Below are positions 23,103 to 32,114 of a stretch of DNA of 64,000 nt, one piece after another (positions within the stretch are counted from its first letter, which is position 1; each line of letters starts with the position of its first letter). The notes beneath the pieces are model-generated. The model made no database searches. It had not been told where the DNA came from and saw only the letters and a list, made by a program, of their open reading frames with translations. Source of the stretch: Rhodanobacter sp. C01. GTDB lineage: Bacteria; Pseudomonadota; Gammaproteobacteria; Xanthomonadales; Rhodanobacteraceae. The stretch lies in assembly GCF_002001045.1 (NCBI RefSeq), contig NZ_MUNR01000014.1:722637-786636 (forward strand). Reading direction: 5' to 3'. The translations under genes were made by a program, and so were the position numbers.

Positions 23103-23615
23103 TCAGCGGATGCCGACTCCGACGCCGACACCGAAGTGGATGTTGCTGCGGCCCTTTTCCATTTCCGCGGGCGTCCATACGTGCGACTGCGCGGCAACGA
23201 CCAATGGGAATACATAGTCGGCTTCGCCGACCTTGCCGGCGCGGCTGCCGTTGAGCTTGCCGCTGACCGTCATCAGCGCGCCTGGCGGATAGCTGAGCGG
23301 TTCCACGTAACCAGGCATTACCACGATGAAGCGGCCGCCACCGTTGTCGCCCGCTTGTGGTCGCTGCGAGGAATCCAGCGGATAGGCCAGCAATTCGACC
23401 TCGCTGTGATCGGCGTAATTCTGCACCTGCACGATGCGGCCACCCCAGATCACCGCATTGCCGGTATAGCGCTCGGGTGACTGTGCCACCTGGGACGGCA
23501 CGACGACGACGGCGTTCGGTACGTTCTGGTAGATCGGCGCCGGTGCGCAGGCAGCCAGGGCCAGCGCAAGCAGCGGAGTGGACAGGTGGCGAAGGGAGCG
23601 GGCAGCGACGGACAT
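23103..23615 (-). CDS. slp: Slp family outer-membrane lipoprotein
   Basis: 170 residues. Signal peptide with lipobox LALAAC (Cys at about 22). The mature part has the Slp features NVPNAVVVVPSQVAQSPERYTGNAVIWGGRIV, VELLAYPLDSSQRPQ, GRFIVVMPGYVEPLSYPPGALMTVSGKL and a C-terminal glycine-rich HFGVGVGVGI. Slp is a starvation/stationary-phase lipoprotein in E. coli; its job is not settled. Confidence 0.9.
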   Translation of the reverse strand: MSVAARSLRHLSTPLLALALAACAPAPIYQNVPNAVVVVPSQVAQSPERYTGNAVIWGGRIVQVQNYADHSEVELLAYPLDSSQRPQAGDNGGGRFIVVMPGYVEPLSYPPGALMTVSGKLNGSRAGKVGEADYVFPLVVAAQSHVWTPAEMEKGRSNIHFGVGVGVGIR

Positions 23616-23724
23616 GGTTGGACTCCAATGGGCAACTGCAACGATAACGGCTTGAACGGAAACGGCAATGAACGGTTGATTACGTTACAACAAGCTGCAT
23701 GGGCAGCTTACGCGTCGAGGTGTT

Positions 23725-24678
23725 TCAGCGCTTGCGAGTCGGGCCACCGTTGCGCACCGGACCGCCGCGCAACGGTGGCCGTGCCGCCGCCAGACGCGAC
23801 GGCGGCAGCGGGCTGGGCGCAGCAGGCTCGGCACCTTCCTGCAGCAGCCAGTCCAGTTTCCATTCGGCTGGGCGCTCCTGCGACAGCAGGCTGGCCAGTG
23901 CACGCAGCGGTTCGCGCAGCACGTCGTCGAGGTTCCAGGGCGCGTTGAGGATCACCATGCCGGAGCCGTTGAGGCGCAGCGGTGAATCGTCCGGGTGCAC
24001 CAGCAGTTCGGCACGCAGCACGCGCTTTGCACTGCTGCGTTGCAGGCCGCGCAGGAAGGGCTGCACCTGGCTGCGCAGCTTGATCGGATACCACACGGCG
24101 TAGACACCGGTGGGCCAGCGCAGCAACGCTTCCTTCAGTGCCTTCTCGATCTGCTTGTATTCCGCTTCCTGCGCTTCGTACGGCGGATCGATCAGCACCA
24201 GGCCGCGCTTTTCCTTCGGCGGTACGAGGGCCTTCAAAGCCTCGTAGCCATCGCGCTGGTGCACATGCATGCGCGGGTCGCGATGCAGCAGTTCGCGCAG
24301 CTTGGCGGCTTCGTCCGTATGCAGTTCGCACAGCTGTGCTCTGTCGTCCGGGCGCAGCAGGCGAGCGACCTGCAACGGCGAGCCGGGGTAGTATTTCAGG
24401 CCCTGCTCGTTGCCTTCGCCGGAGAGGATCAGGCTGCGCCAGCGTTGCAGCAGCGGCGGCACCTTTTCGGCCGGATGCAGGCGCGTGATGCCGTCCTTGT
24501 GCTCGCCGGTCTTCTTTGCCTCGAAACCGTCCAGTGCGTAGCTGCCACTGCCGGCATGCGTGTCGATGTAGCAGAACGGCGTCGGCTTGGCCTGCATCGC
24601 CTCGATCAGCGCGAGCAGCACGGTGTGCTTCAGGACATCGGCGAAGTTGCCGGCGTGGTAGGCGTGGCGATAATTCAT
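23725..24678 (-). CDS. rlmJ: 23S rRNA (adenine(2030)-N6)-methyltransferase
   Basis: 317 residues from MNYRHAYHAGNFADVLKH, the exact RlmJ start. Motifs are CYIDTHAGSGSYAL (SAM binding) and GLVLIDPPYEAQEAEY (DPPY catalytic motif). VYAVWYPIKLRSQVQPF follows. The C-terminus is extended by about 35 residues rich in Pro, Arg and Gly (LPPSRLAAARPPLRGGPVRNGG), absent from E. coli RlmJ, which could help RNA binding. The open frame upstream of the ATG is a GC-rich artefact. Confidence 0.95.
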   Translation of the reverse strand: MNYRHAYHAGNFADVLKHTVLLALIEAMQAKPTPFCYIDTHAGSGSYALDGFEAKKTGEHKDGITRLHPAEKVPPLLQRWRSLILSGEGNEQGLKYYPGSPLQVARLLRPDDRAQLCELHTDEAAKLRELLHRDPRMHVHQRDGYEALKALVPPKEKRGLVLIDPPYEAQEAEYKQIEKALKEALLRWPTGVYAVWYPIKLRSQVQPFLRGLQRSSAKRVLRAELLVHPDDSPLRLNGSGMVILNAPWNLDDVLREPLRALASLLSQERPAEWKLDWLLQEGAEPAAPSPLPPSRLAAARPPLRGGPVRNGGPTRKR

Positions 24679-24818
24679 GGCGGTCACGGCGGGCAGGGTG
24701 GCCAAGTATAGACGGGCAGGTGTCTGCTTCCCGTTGCATGGCTTTCGTGACTGGCGGAAAGCCTGATGGATACAGGTCCAGAGTTGAGGCAGGACAGCGC
24801 AGCACCTAAGCTGTGCCA

Positions 24819-25232
24819 ATGCCCCGCACACTGCGCCATCTCGTACGCTTGCCGCACCTGCGAGTGATGGCATGGCTGGCGTGGCTGATGCTGGCGATGG
24901 CGCCGGTGCATGCGGCACCGGGTGGAATGCCGGATATGGCGCCTGCTGCTGGCCACGCCGCACATCAGGCCCATATGTCCGATGGCATGCATCACGCCAT
25001 GCCGGTCAAGTCCGAGTGTTGCGACGGTCAAGACCATGCAGATCACGGCACCATGAATACCTGTCACTGTGCAGCGACATGCAGCACGGTGTTGCCGGTC
25101 ATGGCGATGACGCTCCTTTCTGCCGTGGCGCCTGCTGTCTTGCACGTCGCCTCACTTCGGGTGATCGCGCCCAAGCTCGCGCATGCACCACCATTGCGAC
25201 CTCCGCTGGTCCGGATCTCCGAACTGACCTGA
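24819..25232 (+). CDS. copL: CopL family metal-binding regulatory protein
   Basis: 137 residues. The N-terminal hydrophobic signal (VMAWLAWLMLAMAPVHA) is followed by a His/Met-rich stretch (MPDMAPAAGHAAHQAHMSDGMHHAMPVK), a cysteine pair (ECCDGQD) and a CHCAATC motif, then a hydrophobic tail. It occupies the first position of the copper operon, where Xanthomonas copL acts in copper-dependent expression of copAB. A GTG at 24813 is an alternative start. Inference of CopL rests on composition and position; sequence in this family is poorly conserved. Confidence 0.8.
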   Translation: MPRTLRHLVRLPHLRVMAWLAWLMLAMAPVHAAPGGMPDMAPAAGHAAHQAHMSDGMHHAMPVKSECCDGQDHADHGTMNTCHCAATCSTVLPVMAMTLLSAVAPAVLHVASLRVIAPKLAHAPPLRPPLVRISELT

Positions 25233-25327
25233 TCCGTCGCGCGCTCCGGCCATGGCCGTTTGCTGCCGCGCGACGGCGGCCATGACCGACTCCGGCCTTG
25301 CCGGGGCACGCTGTGTGGAGCTGCACC

Positions 25328-27085
25328 ATGAAACCTGTTCAGCCCTCGGCAGACACGCTGCCGAACTACTCCCGCCGTCGCTTTGTACAAGGTCTGGCGC
25401 TGGGCGGCGCGTTTGCCGGCATCGGGCTGTGGCGCTCGTCGCCGGTCTGGGCGCTGACCAGCGCCGGCCAACCGACCGTGTCGGGCGGCACCGATTTTTC
25501 CCTCGACGTGATCGAGGCGCCGGTGAACTACACCGGCGCGCCGCGGCTCGCCACCACGGTGAACGGCAGCGTGCCGGGCCCGGTGCTGCGCATGCGCCAG
25601 GGCTCGACCGTCACGCTGCGCGTCACCAACCGGTTGCGCGTGCCCACCTCGATTCACTGGCACGGCATCGTGCTGCCGTTCCAGATGGACGGTGTGCCGG
25701 GGATCAGTTTTCCCGGCATCGCGCCGGGCGAGACCTTCGTCTACCGGTTCACCCTGCGCCAGTCCGGCACCTACTGGTATCACTCGCACTCGGGTTTCCA
25801 GGAGCAGACCGGACTCTACGGTGCGCTGGTGGTCGAGCCGGACGGTCCCGAGCGTCATCCCGCCGATCGCGACTACGTGGTGATGCTCAATGACTGGACC
25901 GATGAAAACCCCGAGCATGTCTACGCGAAGCTGAAAAAGCAGAGCGACTACTACAACCGGGCCCGACCCACCGTCGCCGATTTCATGCGCGACGTGCATC
26001 GCGAGGGACTCTCGCCGGCGCTGGCGCAGCGGCGCATGTGGAACACGATGCGCATGAATCCGACCGACCTGAGCGACGTGTCGGGCGGTACCTATACCTA
26101 TCTGATGAACGGCATCGCGCCGGCCGGCAACTGGACCGGGATATTCCGCGCCGGCGAGAAGATCCGCCTGCGCTTCATCAATGGCTCGGCGGCGACGATC
26201 TTCGACGTGCGCATTCCGGGCCTGAAGATGACCGTGATCAGCGCGGATGGCCAGGACGTGGAGCCAGTGACGATCGACGAATTCCGCATGGCGGTCGCCG
26301 AGACCTATGACGTCATCGTGGAGCCACAGGACGAACGTGCCTACACGCTGTTCGCCCAGTCGATCGACCGCAGCGGCTATGCACGCGGCACGCTGGCGCC
26401 GCGGCCGGGCATGCAGGCTGCGGTGCCAGCGATGGATGCACGTGTCCGGCTCGGGATGCAGGACATGATGGGCGATATGGGTAGCGCGCATGTGTCGCAT
26501 GACATGGCCGGCATGGATCACGATGACATGGCGGGCATGGCCGGCATGGACATGGGTGCAGCACCGGTGGTGCGCCATGCGCGCACGGAAGTGGGCCCTG
26601 CTGTCGACATGCGCGTGAACACGCCGCGCACGAATCTCGACGATCCCGGCGTCGGCCTGCGCGACAACGGCCGGCGTGTGCTGACCTATGCCGACCTTCA
26701 CACGATCGGTGGCTCGATCGATACGCGTGAACCCGGGCGTGAAATCGAGCTGCATCTGACCGGCAACATGGAACGCTACATGTGGTCGTTCGACGGAGTG
26801 AAGTTCTCCGATGCCAAACCTGTGCATTTCAACACCGGCGAGCGGCTACGCATCGTGCTGGTCAACGACACCATGATGAATCACCCGATCCACCTGCACG
26901 GCATGTGGAGCGAGCTGGAGAATGCCGACGGTGAATTCCAGGTACGCAAGCACACCATTAACGTGCAGCCAGCCCAGCGCATCAGTTATGCGGTGACCGC
27001 CAACGCGCCGGGGCGCTGGGCGTATCACTGTCACATGCTCTATCACATGGAGGCGGGCATGATGCGCGAGGTGGTGGTGTCATGA
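25328..27085 (+). CDS. copA: Multicopper oxidase, copper resistance protein CopA
   Basis: 585-residue periplasmic oxidase that converts Cu(I) to Cu(II). Tat signal with SRRRFVQGLALGG. Copper ligands are visible in HWHG, WYHSHSG, HPIHLHG and the type-1 stretch HCHMLYHMEAGM. A Met/His-rich segment (DMAGMDHDDMAGMAGMDMG, about residues 395-415) is the CopA copper-binding region. Start ATG 25328 has GGAG upstream. Its stop overlaps the copB start by 4 bp. Confidence 0.97.
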   Translation: MKPVQPSADTLPNYSRRRFVQGLALGGAFAGIGLWRSSPVWALTSAGQPTVSGGTDFSLDVIEAPVNYTGAPRLATTVNGSVPGPVLRMRQGSTVTLRVTNRLRVPTSIHWHGIVLPFQMDGVPGISFPGIAPGETFVYRFTLRQSGTYWYHSHSGFQEQTGLYGALVVEPDGPERHPADRDYVVMLNDWTDENPEHVYAKLKKQSDYYNRARPTVADFMRDVHREGLSPALAQRRMWNTMRMNPTDLSDVSGGTYTYLMNGIAPAGNWTGIFRAGEKIRLRFINGSAATIFDVRIPGLKMTVISADGQDVEPVTIDEFRMAVAETYDVIVEPQDERAYTLFAQSIDRSGYARGTLAPRPGMQAAVPAMDARVRLGMQDMMGDMGSAHVSHDMAGMDHDDMAGMAGMDMGAAPVVRHARTEVGPAVDMRVNTPRTNLDDPGVGLRDNGRRVLTYADLHTIGGSIDTREPGREIELHLTGNMERYMWSFDGVKFSDAKPVHFNTGERLRIVLVNDTMMNHPIHLHGMWSELENADGEFQVRKHTINVQPAQRISYAVTANAPGRWAYHCHMLYHMEAGMMREVVVS

Positions 27086-28038
27086 GCATGCGCAGTCAGT
27101 CACCCACTTCTCTTCGCTGGCGTCGCCTGCTGCTGGCAGCCAGCCTGTCACTGGCATGGCCGCTGGTTGCGACGGCGCAAAGTGCCGATACGCCGGCGAA
27201 TCCGCCGATGCCGATGGACCAGATGGCCATGCCAGGCATGAGCCATGGGGTGAAGCCGGAGACGGAGCAGGACACGAAGCCGGCGACGGAGCATGCCGCG
27301 ATGCCGGGCATGGATCACGCCAGCACCACCGCAACAAAAGATACGCGCAGCCCGGATTATTCCGATGGCATCGTCCGCGGCAACATGCCGGGCATGGACA
27401 TGCTCGACCACCAGCCGCTGGGCATGTTGAAGATCGACCAGCTCGAGCTCACCGACGGCCGTTACACCAGCGGCCAGGCGTGGGAGGTGGAAGGCTGGTA
27501 CGGCGATGACAGCGACAAGCTGTGGCTGCGTAGTGAGGGTGATGCTGAGCATGGCCACATCGAAGAAGGCCAGGTCGAGGCGTTGTGGAGCCATGCTGTC
27601 GCCGCGTTCTGGAACATCCAGCTCGGCGTGCGGCAGGACGTGGGCGAAGGCCCGCATCGCTCGTGGGCCGCCTTCGGCATCCAGGGGCTGGCGCCGTACT
27701 GGTTCGAGCTGGAGGCGACCGGCTACCTTGGACCATCAGGCCGTACCGCCGCACGCTTCCGCGCGGAGTACGAACTGCTGTTCACGCAGCGGCTGATCCT
27801 GCAGCCGGAGGTCGAACTCAACCTCTATGGCAGCGACGATCCGGCCAGCCATGTCGGCAGCGGCCTCTCCGATACCCAGCTTGGTCTGCGCCTGCGCTAC
27901 GAAGTCAATCGGCAGTTTGCGCCCTACATCGGCATCGTGTGGCTACATCGCTATGGCGCGGCAGCCGATGACGCACGGCTGGATGGCCAGCCGTCGATGG
28001 ATCGGCAATTCGTTGCTGGCGTGCATATCTGGTTCTGA
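27082..28038 (+). CDS. copB: Copper resistance protein CopB
   Basis: 318-residue outer-membrane protein. Signal peptide (LLLAASLSLAWPLVATAQ), then a Met-rich copper-binding stretch (NPPMPMDQMAMPGMSHG, AAMPGMDHAS), then the CopB beta-barrel from WEVEGWYGDDSDKLWLRSEGD through LGVRQDVGEGP and RFRAEYELLFTQRLILQPEVELNLYGSDD to the terminal HIWF. It ends in an aromatic residue, as barrels do. Coupled to copA by ATGA. Confidence 0.96.
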   Translation: MSMRSQSPTSLRWRRLLLAASLSLAWPLVATAQSADTPANPPMPMDQMAMPGMSHGVKPETEQDTKPATEHAAMPGMDHASTTATKDTRSPDYSDGIVRGNMPGMDMLDHQPLGMLKIDQLELTDGRYTSGQAWEVEGWYGDDSDKLWLRSEGDAEHGHIEEGQVEALWSHAVAAFWNIQLGVRQDVGEGPHRSWAAFGIQGLAPYWFELEATGYLGPSGRTAARFRAEYELLFTQRLILQPEVELNLYGSDDPASHVGSGLSDTQLGLRLRYEVNRQFAPYIGIVWLHRYGAAADDARLDGQPSMDRQFVAGVHIWF

Positions 28039-28047
28039 GGACAGCCC

Positions 28048-28713
28048 ATGAAACACTTCACCACCATCATCACGACCACGGCGGCCCTGGCTGTCATCGG
28101 CATCGTCGGCGTCGGCGCGTTCGTTTACTCCGGCATCTACAACATCGGTGCCGACGATCACCACACGCGGCCGGTCTATGCGCTGATGCAGACACTGCGG
28201 GAACGCTCGATCGAGTGGCGCTCGAAAGGCCTCACGGTGCCGAACCTCGACGATCCGCACTTGATCCTCAAGGGCGCGGGCCAGTACGCAGCGATGTGCA
28301 CCGGCTGCCATCTGGCACCGGGCATGGCCGATTCCGAAATCCGGCCGGGGTTGTATCCGCAACCGCCTGAACTGTCGAAGCTCCGATCCGATCCGCGCGA
28401 AGCGTTCTGGGTGATCAAGCACGGCATCAAGATGAGCGCGATGCCGGCATGGGGCGGCAGTCACGACGATGCCACCATCTGGAGCATGGTCGCGTTCCTG
28501 CAGAAGTTGCCCGATCTCTCACCAGCGCAGTACAAGGACATCGTGGCCAGGGCACCGCCGGACGAAGATATGGATGAAGCCAGTGACCATGGCGAGGTTG
28601 ATGCGCATGGTGCGGCGGACATGCAGGGCATGCAGATGTCCGCCAGGCCGACCGTCAAGGATTCCACTCGCAATACCAGCACCGATAACGGGGGCACGCA
28701 GCATGGCCACTGA
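28048..28713 (+). CDS. Membrane-anchored cytochrome c with Met/His-rich tail
   Basis: 221 residues. An uncleaved signal anchor (IITTTAALAVIGIVGVGAFVYSG), one haem-c motif CTGCH (about residue 90), and a distal Met (probably in KMSAMPAWGG) as axial ligand. The C-terminal 60 residues are acidic and then Met/His-rich (MDEASDHGEVDAHGAADMQGMQMSA), resembling the copper-binding tails of the CopA/CopB neighbours. Ten bp separate it from copB, so it is part of the operon; it may accept electrons from CopA (inference). Confidence 0.87.
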   Translation: MKHFTTIITTTAALAVIGIVGVGAFVYSGIYNIGADDHHTRPVYALMQTLRERSIEWRSKGLTVPNLDDPHLILKGAGQYAAMCTGCHLAPGMADSEIRPGLYPQPPELSKLRSDPREAFWVIKHGIKMSAMPAWGGSHDDATIWSMVAFLQKLPDLSPAQYKDIVARAPPDEDMDEASDHGEVDAHGAADMQGMQMSARPTVKDSTRNTSTDNGGTQHGH

Positions 28714-28921
28714 AATGATCCTGCAGAGTACGTTGACCTGTCCGCATTGCGGCCATCAGGTCAACGAGACGATGCCAACCAATGCCTGCCAGTTCTTTTA
28801 CGACTGCGCAGGGTGTGGCCAACTGCTGCGGCCCAAACCCGGTGACTGCTGCGTGTTCTGCTCCTACGGCACCGTGCCGTGCCCGCCGGTGCAGTTGCAG
28901 ACGTCCTGCTGCGGTCATTGA
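28703..28921 (+). CDS. GDCCVxC domain-containing protein
   Basis: 72-residue cysteine-rich protein with CPHCGHQ, CAGC, GDCCVFCSYG (the family signature GDCCVxC) and a closing CCGH. Probably binds a thiophilic metal such as Cu(I) or Hg(II). The family is often found near mercury and copper resistance genes. Its ATG at 28703 overlaps the end of the cytochrome gene by 11 bp, showing operon membership. Confidence 0.9.
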   Translation: MATEMILQSTLTCPHCGHQVNETMPTNACQFFYDCAGCGQLLRPKPGDCCVFCSYGTVPCPPVQLQTSCCGH

Positions 28922-28932
28922 TCCGGCAAGAA

Positions 28933-28969
28933 CCCGGCGCCGCTGGCGGACAGGCGCAGCGGCGCCGGG
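28933..28969 (+). terminator. Hairpin at the end of the copper operon
   Basis: Perfect 13-bp arms (cccggcgccgctg / cagcggcgccggg) with an 11-nt loop, starting 12 bp after the last stop codon of the operon. There is no T tract; probable terminator or RNA 3'-end stabiliser. Confidence 0.65.
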
Positions 28970-29023
28970 CTGGAACCCATGCTGTCGATCCTGCGCAGTT
29001 ACCTGAATGACCTGCAGGTTCGC

Positions 29024-29665
29024 TCAGTAGGCGACGGTGATGCGCTGGCGCAACGCGTCGTGCTTCTCGATGCGATCGAGCAGGGCAGCCGCGTAGTCGG
29101 GAACGGTGATGCGGCTGACGCCGTTGCCATCGACCAGCAACTGGTCGCCGCCGACGCGGTACTTGCCGCTGCGCTCGCCGTCCTCGATCAGGGCGGCCGG
29201 GCTGACATAGGTCCAGTCCACGTCGGCCTGGCTGTCGCGGAACACGTCGAGCGCCTGGCCCTGAGCCTTCGCTTCCGGCTTCCAGGCGTCGGGGAAGTGC
29301 GGGTCGTCGAGCACCTTGACGCCCGGCGCCACTTCCAGCGAGCCGGCACCGCCGACCCACAACAGGCGCTTCACACCGGCCTTCGGCAGGTTGTTCAGCA
29401 ACACGCCGGCATTCGCAGGCACGCTGTCGGGGTTGCCGTCGCGACGCGCGGACAGGCTGGTCACCACGGCATCCACGCCGCGCACGGCGTCGAGCCAGGT
29501 AGCTGGCTGGGCGACATCGCCGGTGACGACCTTCAGCTTGTCGTTGCGCTGGGTGAGGCGGCTCGGGTCGCGCACCACGGCGACGACGTCATAACCGCGT
29601 GACAATGCTTCATGGAGGATGCCCTGGCCGAGATGGCCGGTGGCGCCGAACAATGCGATTTTCAT
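29024..29665 (-). CDS. NAD(P)-dependent oxidoreductase (NAD(P)H-binding, NmrA-like)
   Basis: 213 residues, from MKIALFGATGHLGQGILHEAL with the Rossmann GxxGxxG motif. GVDAVVTSLSAR and VKRLLWVGGAGSLEVAPGVKVLDDP follow. Belongs to the atypical SDR group resembling YwnB/NmrA-like proteins. The divergent LysR-type gene begins 131 bp away, so it is the likely target of that regulator. Confidence 0.88.
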   Translation of the reverse strand: MKIALFGATGHLGQGILHEALSRGYDVVAVVRDPSRLTQRNDKLKVVTGDVAQPATWLDAVRGVDAVVTSLSARRDGNPDSVPANAGVLLNNLPKAGVKRLLWVGGAGSLEVAPGVKVLDDPHFPDAWKPEAKAQGQALDVFRDSQADVDWTYVSPAALIEDGERSGKYRVGGDQLLVDGNGVSRITVPDYAAALLDRIEKHDALRQRITVAY

Positions 29666-29796
29666 GGGTGGCTCCGGTAGGTGCCGCGCAATGGATAGTC
29701 GGCGGCTGATGGAGCAAAGCATGCGCGTCACGATTGGTTTGATAAACCGCCCAATGCATAATTCACTGTAAATCCATAGTTGACAGTGGTGAGCCT

Positions 29797-30693
29797 GTGG
29801 CGAATGAAGTCAATCTCAATCGGCTGACGGTGTTCGTGGCGCTGGTGCGCGCCGGCTCGTTCACCGCGGCGGCCGAGCAGCTGGGGCTGACCAAGGCGAT
29901 GGTCAGCCAGCATCTGGCCCGGCTGGAACAGGAACTGGGCACCACGCTGCTGCTGCGCAGTACCCGGCGCATGTCGTTGACCGAGGCTGGCACGGTCTTC
30001 CATGCCGATTGCGTGCGCCTGCTCGCCGAAGCCGAGGCGGCGATCGCGCGGGTCGGCGGCAATCGCGATACGCCCAGTGGCACCTTGCGCCTCACCACCT
30101 CGACCGACTACGGCATGGCGGTGGTGGCGCCGGCACTGGCGAGTTTCTGCCAGCTGCATCCGCAGGTGCAGGTCGATCTGGTGATCGGCGACCGGATCAA
30201 CGACCTGATAGCCGAGCGCTTCGACCTGGCGATACGCGTGGGCTGGCTGCGCGACTCCAGCCTGCATGCCACTCGTTTGGGCAGTTTCCGCCAGATGGTG
30301 GTGGCTACGCCGACGTATCTGGCTATTCACGGTACGCCACGCCGCCCGGAGCAACTGGCGGCGCATGGCTGGATTGCGATGTCCGTGCTGGCCACGCCGC
30401 TGCGCTGGACCTTCGTGAGTAGCGGTGGCACCCGGCGTACCGTGCGCATGAGGCCGGTGGCCCAGGCCAACAATGCCGCTGCGGTACGTGCGATGGTGCT
30501 GGCTGGTGCCGGCGTGGCGGTGCTGCCGGATTACCTGGCCGAGGAAGACATTCTTGCCGGCCGGCTGGTGGTGTTGCTGGCGCAATACCGGTTGCCCGAG
30601 GGCGGCATCCATGCGGTTTATCCGGGACGGCAGCCGCCGGCGAAAGTGCGCAGCTTTATCGACCATCTGCGCGGGCGACTCGCCGGCGAGTAA
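29797..30693 (+). CDS. LysR family transcriptional regulator
   Basis: 298 residues with a GTG start. N-terminal winged HTH NRLTVFVALVRAGSFTAAAEQLGLTKAMVSQHLARLEQELGTTLLLRSTRRM, then the periplasmic-binding-protein-like effector domain. Divergent from the NAD(P)-binding protein gene, the classic LysR layout; it probably controls it and itself. Confidence 0.93.
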   Translation: MANEVNLNRLTVFVALVRAGSFTAAAEQLGLTKAMVSQHLARLEQELGTTLLLRSTRRMSLTEAGTVFHADCVRLLAEAEAAIARVGGNRDTPSGTLRLTTSTDYGMAVVAPALASFCQLHPQVQVDLVIGDRINDLIAERFDLAIRVGWLRDSSLHATRLGSFRQMVVATPTYLAIHGTPRRPEQLAAHGWIAMSVLATPLRWTFVSSGGTRRTVRMRPVAQANNAAAVRAMVLAGAGVAVLPDYLAEEDILAGRLVVLLAQYRLPEGGIHAVYPGRQPPAKVRSFIDHLRGRLAGE

Positions 30694-30708
30694 GCCATTC
30701 GGCCGTGG

Positions 30709-31638
30709 TCAGTCGACGATGCTGTGGCTTTCGGTGGTGCCGAGCAGTTCGGGCTGCTTCGTGCCGCGCTGCGTACGATTCAGCAGTGGATGTGCGAACA
30801 CCGCCGCGAGAATCACCGCCACGCCGGCGTAAAACCAGTGATCCAGTTCGTGCTGCTCGCCAAGCAGCACGATCGCCAGCACGATCGCGTAGACCGGCTC
30901 CAGATTCGTCACCATTTGCGTGCCGAACGCGCTCATGTGGCGCAGCGCCACCAGCGCCAGCGTGAAAGGTAGCAACGTGCAGCCGAACGACAGCGCGAGC
31001 AGCAGCAGTGCATCGTGCAGGTCCGGCAGCACGAAGGCCGGCCCGGTGTGCGGCAGCAGTGGTGCCAGCGCGGTGAGGAAGAGCGTGCCGGTGCCCAGCT
31101 CGATGCAGGTCACCGTCAACGGATCGCCGTGCTCGACCAGCCGCTTGTTGAGCGAGCCGAACAATGCCACGAACAGCGCCGACAGCACACCTACCGCGAT
31201 ACCCAGCCGCATACCGTGCGGCACGCCGCCGACCACCATCATTACGCCCGGCACTACGGCCACGCCGATCATCAGCTCGCGCGGGTCGAACTTGCGTTTG
31301 GCGATCCACGGTTCGATGAAGGCCAGGAACACCGGCCCCAGTGCAATGCAGGTCGCGCCGACCGAGGCGTTCGACAACTTGATCGCCGCATAGAAAGTCA
31401 GCCAGTGCAGCGACACCAGCACGCCAATGCCCGCGTACGCCCAGATCAGTCGGGCCGGCATTGCGCGCAAGCCGCGCCAGACCTTCGGCATCAGCAACAG
31501 CGCGGCCACCACCAGCAACATGCGCCACCACACCAGCGGCAACGCCGGCAACGTGATCAGTTTGCCGAGGATCGCGGTGAAGCCCCACAGCAATACGCAG
31601 AAGTGAATCTGCAGGCGGGCCTTCGTGATCGGTGGCAT
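30709..31638 (-). CDS. DMT/EamA family transporter
   Basis: 309 residues, about ten hydrophobic helices in two EamA halves (IHFCVLLWGFTAILGKLITLPALPLVWWRMLL at the start and LPFTLALVALRHMSAFGTQMVTNLEPVYAIVLAIVLLGE near the end). The second-half motif TNLEPVYAIVLA is typical. Likely exports small metabolites or amino acids; substrate unknown. Confidence 0.9.
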   Translation of the reverse strand: MPPITKARLQIHFCVLLWGFTAILGKLITLPALPLVWWRMLLVVAALLLMPKVWRGLRAMPARLIWAYAGIGVLVSLHWLTFYAAIKLSNASVGATCIALGPVFLAFIEPWIAKRKFDPRELMIGVAVVPGVMMVVGGVPHGMRLGIAVGVLSALFVALFGSLNKRLVEHGDPLTVTCIELGTGTLFLTALAPLLPHTGPAFVLPDLHDALLLLALSFGCTLLPFTLALVALRHMSAFGTQMVTNLEPVYAIVLAIVLLGEQHELDHWFYAGVAVILAAVFAHPLLNRTQRGTKQPELLGTTESHSIVD

Positions 31639-31791
31639 TGGCGGGATTCTTTCGACGTGACAGCGGACATTCTAACTGTCAGCGCAGCATTGTCCCGCTC
31701 GGGCTGTGGCCGCTTGGTGTGATTTCTTCGATGCAGGCAAGCCAACGATGCGCCCGGGCTGGGCGCACCGGGTCCAGCGGGAGTCGCTCAA

Positions 31792-32010
31792 TCAGTGTAC
31801 GTCGTGCTTGTGCGCATGCTTCTTTGCAGCGTGTTCGGCATGCTCGATCGCGTGCAGCTTGTGGCCGTGTGCCAGATGCGCATGGTGGCTGGCCTTGTCG
31901 TGATTGCCTGCCTCGGCATGTTCGGCTGCTGCGCGATGGTGTTTGGCGGCCTCGTCGAGGTGCTTGGCGGCTTCATGATGGTGATGATGAATTTCGTGCT
32001 GGTCGCTCAT
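31792..32010 (-). CDS. Histidine/alanine-rich small protein, 72 aa
   Basis: Composed almost entirely of His, Ala, Glu and Lys in a heptad-like pattern (EIHHHHHEAAKHLDEAAKHHRAAAEHAEAGNHDKASHHAHLAHGHKLHAIEHAEHAAKKHAHKH); predicted to be one long amphipathic helix. A GGAGC lies 6 nt before the ATG at 32010. Similar proteins are known as hypotheticals in Burkholderia and Xanthomonadales. Metal (Ni, Cu or Zn) binding is a reasonable inference from about 20 histidines. Confidence 0.78.
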   Translation of the reverse strand: MSDQHEIHHHHHEAAKHLDEAAKHHRAAAEHAEAGNHDKASHHAHLAHGHKLHAIEHAEHAAKKHAHKHDVH

Positions 32011-32030
32011 GGAAAGCTCCTTCATCAAAG

Positions 32031-32062
32031 GTGATCCCGATCCACAGGAGGATCGGGATCAC
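32031..32062 (-). terminator. Hairpin between the AsmA-like gene and the His-rich gene
   Basis: Perfect 13-bp arms (gtgatcccgatcc / ggatcgggatcac) with a 6-nt loop, 53 bp past the AsmA-like stop and just upstream of the His-rich protein's ribosome binding site. Likely terminator of the AsmA transcript; a regulatory role for the His-rich gene is possible. Confidence 0.6.
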
Positions 32063-32114
32063 TGAAGCTAGGCGCATGCAGTGACACTGTCATGACCCTT
32101 TGCTCAACGGTGCT

